Shown here: piece after piece, positions 1-8,052 of the stretch
Position numbering within the stretch: the stretch's first letter is position 1
Layout of the letters: each line of letters starts with the position of its first letter
Made by a program: the position numbers and the translations under genes
The notes under the pieces: generated by a model
Database searches by the model: none
The model's input: only the letters and a program-made list of their open reading frames with translations
What the model was told of the DNA's origin: nothing
NCBI GenBank assembly: GCA_017911155.1
Contig: JAEFCI010007340.1
Location: 1 to 11,581 of the forward strand
Direction: 5' to 3'
DNA from: Olpidium bornovanus S191
Taxonomy: Eukaryota; Olpidiomycota
DNA length: 11,581 nucleotides

Positions 1-125
1 ACGATACCCCCCCCCCCCCCATGGGCAGCACCCACCCCTCCCCACCAAGCGGGAGGCAGTCCCTTCCTCCCCACCAAGCAGCGGGGTTCCGAGGGCAGCT
101 GAAACCGAAAACGAAAAAAAAGCCT

Positions 126-131
126 TTTATT
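126..131 (-). promoter_or_regulatory. Candidate polyadenylation signal AATAAA
   Basis: AATAAA is read on the minus strand, directly overlapping the TAA of the 130-546 frame. It could serve that frame or the FRA10AC1 transcript upstream. The motif alone is weak evidence in a genome with many A/T runs. Confidence 0.3.
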
Positions 132-546
132 ACGCTACACCCTTCTCCGCGCGTTCCGCAGAAGCTTTGGCCGAATTAGCGTCGAATCCTGCACCCCCCC
201 ACCACCCGGATGGTTTTTGACGAACGGCAAATTTCCACTGTGGGGGATGCTTCGGGCACAGGTCCCTCTTTCCCCTGCCCGCTCTCCTCCACCGGCAAAC
301 CCTGTAAAACGTTGCCCGGATTTGGGTGTCTGAAACAGTAGAAAGTTTGCCACAGCCGTTAATGAGGCTCCGGCCGAGCTTCAGGTGGACCGCCTTCCCC
401 CGCCATTTGCCCTTGCCGAACGACGTGGGCTTGCTCGGGTGCGCGACACTCCCCGGGATGACTTTATGGTTTTCTATCAGCTGACACAGCTCCACAATGA
501 AAGACGTCCCCCAACCCCCCTCTCTCCTTGTCAACAAGAGAACCAA
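130..546 (-). CDS. Unrecognised open frame, possibly an exon of an unknown gene or 3' UTR
   Basis: A 138-codon open frame lies on the minus strand, 63 bases beyond the FRA10AC1 stop. I do not recognise the product. Its middle part, around the residues VELCQLIENHKVIPG and FGKGKWRGKAVHLKLGRSLI, uses mostly G/C-ending codons and looks like real coding sequence. The ends are less convincing: the first codon of the open frame is not ATG, and the tail is Gly/Trp-rich. Two acceptor-like sites (TTTTACAG and CCCCACAG) sit inside it, so it may be one or more exons rather than a single-exon gene. An AATAAA overlaps the stop. The alternative is that the whole stretch is the FRA10AC1 3' UTR, which would put that polyadenylation signal about 480 bases after the FRA10AC1 stop. 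Confidence 0.25.
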   Translation of the reverse strand: MVLLLTRREGGWGTSFIVELCQLIENHKVIPGSVAHPSKPTSFGKGKWRGKAVHLKLGRSLINGCGKLSTVSDTQIRATFYRVCRWRRAGRGKRDLCPKHPPQWKFAVRQKPSGWWGGAGFDANSAKASAERAEKGVA

Positions 547-609
547 TCGAAGCGACCCGCGCTCAAGAAAGGCACAGGGAGGGCGGGAGGTGGGGGACGG
601 GCTTCGGCG

Positions 610-2233
610 CTATTTGAACAGGTCGGCAAAGAAGCGGTCTACGTCCTCCGAGATCTCCTTCTGGGACCGCCTTTCGTCTGTCGGGCTCCGACTCCGCGGC
701 GGCCGGTATGGTTGCCGGCGACCATCCCGCGACATGCGCTTGCTCTGCCGCCGGCGGTCGGCGCTTCGACGGTCGCGGCTTCGGCTGCGACGGACGGAAG
801 ACGTCCGATCTGCATCCCGCGCGTCTACCAAGAGGGGTTTCGCAGAAAAAAAATAAAAAAAAAAGAAACAGTCAGCGAAAGCGATTAGGCGTGCGATCGC
901 CCCTTTGTTCCGGGCGAAACGCGCCACTGGCCGCCACCTTCAGAAACGCCGCTCGCCGTCCGGCGGCGGTGTTTCTTGAGGGACCCGTCTTCGCCGTCCG
1001 TTCGGCCGCCGCCGGTATCGCCGCCGCGTTCCGACCGCCTGCCCGATTTGCGGCGCATTCGCCAATGACTCCGATCTTCTTTCTGCGCCGGCGACAACGA
1101 CGACGACTCGCCGGCCGAAGACGGCGCGCGCCCGGGCGATCCTTTTCCGCCGCCTGTCCTGTCCCCCCGGGTATCGCCGCCGCGTTCGGGCCGCCTGTCC
1201 GAATTGCGCCGCCTACGCCGGTGACGCCGATCGTCTTCCTCCGACGACAGTTCGCCGTCCGAAAACGGTGCGCGACTGAGCAACCCGTTTTCGCCGCCTG
1301 TCCCGTCCGAGGCGACATCGTCGCCGCGTCCGAGCTGCCTGCCCGATTTGCGCCGCCTCCGCCGGCAATGCCGATCGTCTTTCTTCGACGACGACTCGCT
1401 GCCCAAAAACGGCGCGCGCCTGGGCGACCCGTCGTCGGCGCCTGTCCCGCGCCCACCGACGTCGTCGCCGTGTTCGGGCGGCCTGCGCGAATTGTGCCGC
1501 CTCCGCCGGTGACGCCGATCATCATCCTCCGACGACGACTCGCCGCCCGAAGACGCCTCGCGCCGCGCGGGCAGCCTCGTCCTCTTCCTCTTTTCCTTTT
1601 TACGGTGCCGCCGCCTGCTTTCCTCTCCGGCAGCGGAGAAGTCTTTCTCCTCGCGGCTGTGGTGCAGCTTGGCGGAGCAATCTGGGCACAGTCGCAACTT
1701 CACCAGGGCGTTCTTGCGCTCGCCGCCCTCCGAGTACGCGAAGTTGACTTCCCAAGACTTCAGATCCTCCTCCTCCTCGCACCGCAGGGCGCCGCACACG
1801 AACTGGCCCTTACCGCCCACGGCTTCCGAGTGCGTGCGCCACCGGAGGGCAATCTAAAGTGCCCCCCGCGCGGTTATATCAGCGTTCTTTCGTCTGTTGT
1901 TGCCGAAGGTACGCCTCGCCTCGGGAGCAAACACAAAAAGCCACGTTTTAGAGAAGCGCCGTACCTTCCCTTCATCGTAGCGCTTGAGCTCCGCGATGCA
2001 GTACTCCTTGAACAGCCTGCCGTAGTACTTTTTCGCAACCCGTTGTTCCCACGTGAGCTGGTTCTCGTCTTCGTCGGGACTCCGGAGAAACTGGTGGTTC
2101 TTCTTTAGCACATCGAATCTGCGGGGAATAGGACGGAGTTTAATAAACCGTGGAGAGACCCGTGAGTTCAAAAGGGAGCGCGACCGCAGGCTTCAGCCGG
2201 CGTCCGCGCCCGTCCTGGCCGGGTCGACCAATA

Positions 2234-2285
<52 letters not shown>

Positions 2286-2637
2286 CCGCTCTCTCTCTCT
2301 CTCTCTCTCCCGCTCTCTCTCTTTCTCTTTTTCTCTCTTTGTGTGTCCTTTTCGCAAAAGAAGAAAACCCCCCCACGTACTCGGTAATATACTCCTTTTC
2401 CGCCTCCCTCTGTCGCTCCGCGAGTTTCTCGGCGCCGCCGTACACGCGCAGATACGTGTCGACGAAGTACTTATGGCGGGTCCACGCGCCCAGGCCGTTC
2501 AGCTCGTTCCTGAATACCTTCCTGCTGTGCAGCTCGGCGGCGGACGGCGGCGCCTCCGGGACGGCGTCGTCGCCAGCCGCGGCGAAGCGGCGGGCGCGGA
2601 CGGAAGGGGGCGGCCGCGCCGGCCGCAGGGCTGCCAT
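610..2637 (-). CDS. FRA10AC1: FRA10AC1 homologue, four exons, 513 aa
   Basis: Exons on the minus strand are 2637-2381, 2118-1965, 1853-938 and 824-610. They sum to 1,542 nt with phases 2, 0 and 1 closing exactly. The protein shows the family order: an N-terminal helix with TRHKYFVDTYLRVYGG (53-68), the TWEQRVAKKYYGRLFKEYC block (108-126), then GGKGQFVCG, KSWEVNF (169-175) and ALVKLRLCPDC. Cysteines 157, 162, 193 and 196 form a CX4C...CX2C pair that could bind zinc. The last residues VDRFFADLFK match the conserved acidic/aromatic tail of the family and support the last splice. Human FRA10AC1 is about 315 aa; the excess here is a repeat-rich linker (about 242-433). The family is nuclear and associated with spliceosomal C complexes and ESS2/DGCR14 (established knowledge). 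Donors are GTACGT, GTACGG and GTGGCG; the last is the weakest junction. Confidence 0.93.
966..1541 (-). repeat. Four tandem 144-bp units coding 48-aa repeats in FRA10AC1
   Basis: Within exon 3, units begin with E(S/L)SS at protein residues 242, 290, 338 and 386, exactly 48 residues apart. Each unit runs from an ESSS start through an acidic D run, an Arg run (RRHRRRR), an (N/K)S(x)RR turn, an ER/HGGD-like motif and a Gly-rich segment; the first three end in RAP. The fourth unit has a four-residue insertion after ESSSL and a divergent end. On the plus strand the repeats show as recurring CGCCGCGTTCGGGC- and GCCGATCGTCTTTCTTCGAC-like blocks. Composition resembles RS/RD-rich linkers of splicing factors. 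Confidence 0.88.
2234..2340. repeat. (CT)n microsatellite in FRA10AC1 intron 1
   Basis: A nearly pure CT tract of about 100 bases, interrupted by TTT and CCC, fills much of the 262-base first intron (2119-2380). Read in the gene's direction it is (GA)n. It stays open in frame as an Arg-Glu run, which would mislead ORF callers. Confidence 0.95.
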
Positions 2638-2924
2638 ATCAGGCTCGCGCCTAGCTTTTGGGGGCGGCGGCGTTTCGGCGCAGGCGGGCCGAGGTCGAGA
2701 CGCAGGCGGGGGTTGCGGGCCCGCGCAAAGGGGTTTTTCTTTTTTTTTTTTTTCAGGCGGGCGCGGAAAGGGCTCGCTCTCGTCCCCCCGCGCTCGTCAC
2801 ACCCGGGAATCTGGAAGGGGCGGTTTCGCTGCACAGGCAGGAAACAAAAAGTGCCTTGCCGCCTCGCTTGGTCTCTCTCTTCTCCGGCGGCAAAAAGGGC
2901 CAGGCAAGGAGAGGAAAAGCAGAA

Positions 2925-2990
2925 TGAGAGATAGAGAAAGAGAGAGAGAGAGAGAAAAAAAAAGATGGTGAGAGAGTAAGAGAGTGAGTG
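2925..2990. repeat. GA-rich simple repeat
   Basis: A purine-rich stretch of AGAGAG units with A9 and a degenerate GAGAGTAAGAGAGTGAGTG tail. It lies just before the telomere-like sequence and is complementary in composition to the CT tract 600 bases to the left. Confidence 0.9.
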
Positions 2991-3013
2991 TTAAGGGTTT
3001 TAGGATTAGGGTT
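2991..3013 (+). repeat. Short degenerate telomere-like repeat
   Basis: The bases TTAAGGGTTTTAGG followed by ATTAGGGTT contain three imperfect units close to TTTAGGG/TTAGGG. It is too short and degenerate to be a chromosome end, so it would be an interstitial remnant or chance. Confidence 0.4.
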
Positions 3014-3382
3014 GTTAAATAGTTGTCTAAGGTTAAGGCATCAACCCCTGCCCCCCCCCGCCACTTTTCGTTTTATCTTTTTATTTTTTTTTTCGAACGG
3101 CGCGCCTTGCTTCGGCATTTCTTCTCGAAGATTAGGCGGACCGCCGTCGTAAAACCGGGTGGGAAGAGGCCAATCTCGCTTTTTCTTCGCCTCACCGGAA
3201 CGCGGGCATTCCTTTCTCAAGCCGGGAATGGGGTCATCACGAGCGCTTGGCGATTTCGCTCGAAACCGGTGTCGGGGGAACGGGGAGGTTAACTTGATGA
3301 CGAAGTCGGCGCGGTTTTCACCGGACGGCACCTCGCATAGGGAAGGGGGACCTTAACTTCTCGGGCGTAGACGGTTTTTCCT

Positions 3383-3507
3383 TCAATCAAGTTATCTCCC
3401 CGTACGGAGCAACCTCGGAAAAGGTAAAAGAATCACCGGTTGGCCGGCCTCGCCCTACGGCGGCTACGGTATACCTTATAATTATGGCCCGAGAGATAAC
3501 TGATTGA
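3383..3507. repeat. Nested inverted repeat, unknown function
   Basis: TCAATCAAGTTATCTC (3383-3398) is the reverse complement of GAGATAACTGATTGA (3493-3507) except for one bulged A. Inside, AAGGTA (3421-3426) pairs with TACCTT (3472-3477), and the enclosed GC-rich segment has further short self-complementarity. It could be a structured RNA, a miniature-element remnant or a regulatory palindrome. It matches no snRNA or snoRNA I can recall. Confidence 0.5.
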
Positions 3508-3709
3508 TTTCGACTTCAGCGAAGTTATTCTTACATTATAACTCCCGAAACCGAGGCGGTAACTTATCCGAGGGAAGACTGCATAGACTTGCGACTGAAC
3601 ATGACATACGTGACAACATCATGTGCATCGGTTTATGATTATTTGTAATTTTTGGTTATGTCACATCGCCGCCCGCTGCCTCGAACGCACGCGTGTCGGT
3701 TGATGTTAG

Positions 3710-5071
<1,362 letters not shown>

Positions 5072-5319
5072 GCAACGCGAAGCCACCAACTCCCCCCCCT
5101 CCCGGTCACGAGGGGAAACCGCAGGTGAACAAGCTGGAAGCCGAGAAAGTCATATGCGCGCGCGGGACCTCCGCCGCGGGCTCCCGGTTGGCTCGCTTGC
5201 CACCCCAAGTCTCCCCAGCGCGCGCAGCCTCAACGGCCAAAAAAATTATTTGTGACACGCAAACGGTCGCCGCGACTCCCCTCTCCCCACACCAGTTTTT
5301 GTTACGAAGCTCTGCCAGT
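5072..5319. other. H3 3' flank, convergent with the next gene
   Basis: About 250 bases between the H3 stop and the stop of the minus-strand unknown gene. I see no canonical histone 3' hairpin (six-base stem, TTTC-like loop) and no perfect AATAAA on the plus strand. Confidence 0.6.
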
Positions 5320-5834
5320 TTACGCGTAGCGCAGGAACTCCCGACGATTGAGCGCAATATATCTAACGTTTCGCGGCTGTTCGAGAGGACTCCTGGGCCT
5401 GGATTGTGCCGCGGGAGGCTCGGCTGGGATTTATAATGAACGATGAAGAAGCTCTTGCGAGGACAGGACAAAAAAATGCTTGGTTTCTCCTCACGTTCTT
5501 TCATCCGAGCCTCGAACTGGCGCAGCACGGGTTGTTGGCATGTGATGAACTGGACTCCCAGAAACCATGAGATCCTGCTGTGGCTACTTTCTGTCAGACC
5601 TATCGCCGCCGTGTAGAACCCGAAGAGGACGCAGCGAGGCGAGACGAAGAGCAGAGAAGGCTTTCTGTGTTTGTGGCTACGGAAAAGGCGCTGCTGAATG
5701 GCTACGTAACCTACCTTAAATAGCGCTCGCCTATTTTGGAGCACGGCGCCGAGGAAAGGGGAGAGCCCCTTCGCGCTGGTGCTGCGCCGCCCTTTTTCGT
5801 CTCGTATCCAACACCATCGCCCCCGGTTCCGCAC
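5320..5834 (-). CDS. Unidentified multi-exon gene, 3' part; 5' end unresolved
   Basis: On the minus strand an exon 5423-5320 reads PEPPAAQSRPRSPLEQPRN then VRYIALNRREFLRYA and TAA. It joins in phase to an exon ending at 5495 (RQFEARMKE) across a 71-base intron with donor GTGAGG and acceptor AAATCCCAG. Upstream, a frame ending VLQNRRALFK meets a consensus donor AAG/GTAGGT at 5715/5714. A phase-0 acceptor GTCCAG at 5550 would give an exon 5549-5495 (FITCQQPVLRQFEARMKE). Alternatively the frame stays open and adds a hydrophobic stretch (LLFVSPRCVLFGFYTAAIGL), with another possible acceptor nearer 5660. The open frame continues back to 5834. I recognise no family; the C-terminus is basic and aromatic. 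Earlier exons may lie in 5835-6402. Confidence 0.42.
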
Positions 5835-6641
5835 GCTCGTACGGGAGGAGGAGAGACGGGATAGTCCCTGGTCCGTCTCTTCCTAACCAACCTCCGTTTG
5901 CAGTGCAGATATGTGGTGGCCCCCCCCCCCCCCCCCCTCCACTCCCCTTTTCCTTTCGCCAACCCGCTACGAGAGCGCGACTTGACGGACAACGGATCGG
6001 GGTTCGAGAATTGGACCGGACCACCACCATCCTCTCCCTCTCCCCCCACCACAGTTTCCCGGCGAAAACGCGGAGTCGCTCCACCCCATAGCTACTAAAC
6101 AGCCGGCGTTCGCGGGAGCAATACCCAGGGCTGCAGCGCACTCAATTTCCCAACCAGTGCCGGTCGGATCTGCGGCTACCCCCAAAACACACCCCCTCTC
6201 CCTTTTCCAGCCTTTTTCACCAAAACGAAAACCGTTTCTCTCCAGATCAAAGCGGAGAATCCTCCCCCCCCCCTACCCCCCGCCGTCCCGGCGCCTCTGC
6301 CTGGCCGCCCGAGCTGTGTCCCGCCGGGGTTTTGGTGCTCCTCCAACGCACAATTTGCGACGGGTCTATACATATCGTCGGGTGTTTTTTGTGGTGCCCC
6401 ATCTTCCTTGACGGGTGAAAACAGGATGTGTGAGCGTTTTATACACCTGCATCGTCCCCTTAACAATGTCGTCCGCTTTTGTCAGGCTGCGGACGGCTGC
6501 GGGAACGACGTTCGGACCTTCTCATCCAGCTTCCGGCGACACTGTTGCAGTCCGGCGCAGCAGTGGCCATGTCTGCCACGGCAGCAAGCTCTCGGAGATC
6601 CGCCTTGCTCCAAGAGGTATATACTGCACTGTAAGGATAAA
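5835..6641. other. Region between the unidentified gene and GINS2; no firm gene
   Basis: Holds a C18 run (5920-5937), other C runs near 6270, and several short open frames on both strands. On the minus strand a TATAAAA (6443-6437) precedes an ATG at 6402, whose frame (MGHHKKHPTICIDPSQIVRW...) stays open for about 55 codons and contains a GTAGGG donor. This could be the first exon of the unidentified gene, but I cannot join it with confidence. On the plus strand an ATG at 6466 opens a frame that runs antisense into GINS2. Confidence 0.45.
6437..6443 (-). promoter_or_regulatory. Candidate TATA box for the unidentified minus-strand gene
   Basis: TATAAAA read on the minus strand, about 35 bases before an ATG at 6402-6400 and about 200 bases after the GINS2 stop. 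Support comes only from the motif and its place in the gap. Confidence 0.25.
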
Positions 6642-7913
6642 TCACGGACGCTCGTCTGCCGCGTTCCACCACTCGGGTCCCGCTCCGGCGGGCGTCAGCT
6701 TGAGGCCCTCATTGAAGGCTTTGGTAAAGAACGGCGAAAGCTCGTTTATCTCCATGAAGCCAAGATTGCTGACCTGTTCGTGCGATACATCCGAGAACAG
6801 CAGAATGATGCAGATCCGCCGTGATTTGAGTAATAAAGCCAGGCGTGACTCCGTTGGAGAGCGATTCGTGCACTGAATTCGAAAAATCCGCGTTTTTCGG
6901 GAGCCTCGGCACTGGCAAATTCAGCAAGCCAGACAACACCGACCTGCAAATGGTACGGATCAACGATCGCAAGACCCGCCCTCGCCTTGGCCTGGCGAGC
7001 TTCCCTCAGATCGCTGACCAGCTTGTGGCACGCCGTCACTTGCGGGATATCGTCTGCCGCTCTGGTAGCACGGTGGCTGTGAACCACGAAGGATCCTTGG
7101 CCGAAGGCTCCCGCATATGCCGGCCCCATATTTCCGACCTCACTCACACCTCAAACAGCATGAAGGCGGTCTCCAAAAAGTGGAAAGGCAACTCGCTGAA
7201 GGCATCCTGCGAGTTCTCTTCGAGCAGTTTCTGTTCCAGGTAGCCTTCGCGCGGATTTCCGAAAATCGTCGTGTAGGACGAGTCAGGTTTCCAGGCCGGA
7301 CGAGAAGACTCTCGCGGGCAGACGGGGCGAACCCGGCGGCAGCGCTTGGGGCAAAACAGAAGAAGCTCGGGCTGTCGGCGACCCACCGACGTCCAGCCAC
7401 TCGGGCGGCTGCACAACGCACTTTCGCGCCTTCTTCAGGGCCACGGCGAGCCACAGCGGGACTTCCGCGCGGATGGGCGGCCGAAACGGCCCGTACGATC
7501 CCTGGAACCGCGAAAGCGCGGTCGGCGCGTTCAGTTTGGCGCCGCCGCCACGTTCTCCACGCGCTACTGCGCCGGGCGGCGGCGGCGGCCCCCCCCCCCC
7601 CTGCGCGTTTGACCGTCGCTTCCGGCAGACACCGGCCCTCCCCTAGGCGACGTCGAAAGCGCTTTTTCCGGGAGGCCCCCAACCGGAAAGAAAGTGCGGT
7701 CTTTCCGCAGCGCACGGCGGCAGGTGTGCCGGCGGGCGCCGGAAGAGGCGAGCAAGGGGGACCGGCGGACCGCCGAAACGAAAACCTCACCGCGATGAAG
7801 TGCAACTCCGGCAGCCTGTGGGTCGGTGTGATGTGCACCCGCTGGTCTCCCGCGACGAACTCGCACTCCGCCGGCGTGAAGGCGGCCCCGGCGCAGTCCC
7901 TCGGCAGCGCCAT
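6642..7913 (-). CDS. GINS2: GINS complex subunit PSF2 (GINS2), five exons, 194 aa
   Basis: Minus-strand exons are 7913-7791, 7501-7387, 7244-7148, 7061-6944 and 6773-6642, total 585 nt with phases 0, 1, 2, 0. The product is a subunit of the Sld5-Psf1-Psf2-Psf3 tetramer, which joins Cdc45 and MCM2-7 in the replicative helicase (established). Motifs in order: FTPAECEFVA (12-21), LPELHFIAGSYGPF (34-47), VPLWLAVALKKARKC (55-69), PPEWLDV (73-79), the helix YLEQKLLEEN with FSELPFHFLETAFMLFE, AADDIP (113-118), DLREARQAK, and NLGFMEINELSPFFTKAF (154-171). Human PSF2 is 185 aa, so the length fits. The start is the ATG before ALPRDCAGAAF, 139 bases from the divergent neighbour. Two junctions are less certain: the exon 3 acceptor CGCGAAG and the exon 4 donor GTCGGT, both chosen because they restore family spacing and frame. 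Confidence 0.95.
7589..7601. repeat. C13 run in GINS2 intron 1
   Basis: A poly-C run within the 289-base first intron (7502-7790), flanked by GGC repeats. In the transcript it is a G13 run. Confidence 0.85.
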
Positions 7914-8052
7914 GTGTGCGTGAGCGTCGTCGGTCCGACCTTTGGCGGGCGGGCGTTTGCGCGGAGAATTTTCGTCCGCGTTCTCCGCGGAAAAGCCGCC
8001 CCGGCTAACCGCCCCGGCTAACCGCCCCCGCCTTGCGCCCGCCCACCCGACC
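7914..8052. promoter_or_regulatory. Bidirectional promoter of GINS2 and the C9orf78/Tls1 gene
   Basis: Only 139 bases separate the two divergent start codons, so both promoters must share this GC-rich stretch or extend into the genes. It has TTTGGCGGG (7941-7949), which fits the E2F core TTTSSCGS, and a perfect 13-base tandem repeat. I see no TATA box. E2F control of a GINS gene would be expected from other eukaryotes, but binding here is inference. Confidence 0.65.
7998..8023. repeat. Perfect 13-bp tandem duplication in the shared promoter
   Basis: GCCCCGGCTAACC occurs twice back to back (7998-8010 and 8011-8023). It lies 30 to 55 bases upstream of the plus-strand start codon and could be a repeated factor-binding site or part of a leader. 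Confidence 0.9.

Noticed and set aside
885..1525. Alternative minus- and plus-strand frames through the FRA10AC1 repeat region.
   Set aside because: The 144-bp repeats are a multiple of three and GC-rich, so all frames tend to stay open; only one frame continues from the conserved CX4C...CX2C domain.
2140..2637. Long Arg-Glu repeat protein reading through the CT/GA tract next to FRA10AC1 exon 1.
   Set aside because: It is exon 1 read through into intron 1; the GTACGT donor at 2380 and the family alignment show the GA tract is intronic.
2991..3013. A true chromosome end or subtelomere.
   Set aside because: Only three imperfect units are present and conserved genes lie on both sides.
5436..5720. 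Plus-strand frame (MNDEEALARTGQKNAW...) interrupted by a single in-frame TGA at 5568, considered as a selenoprotein or a recoded gene.
   Set aside because: No recognisable selenoprotein motif or downstream structure was seen, and the opposite strand explains the same bases with phase-consistent splicing. It is most likely the antisense shadow.
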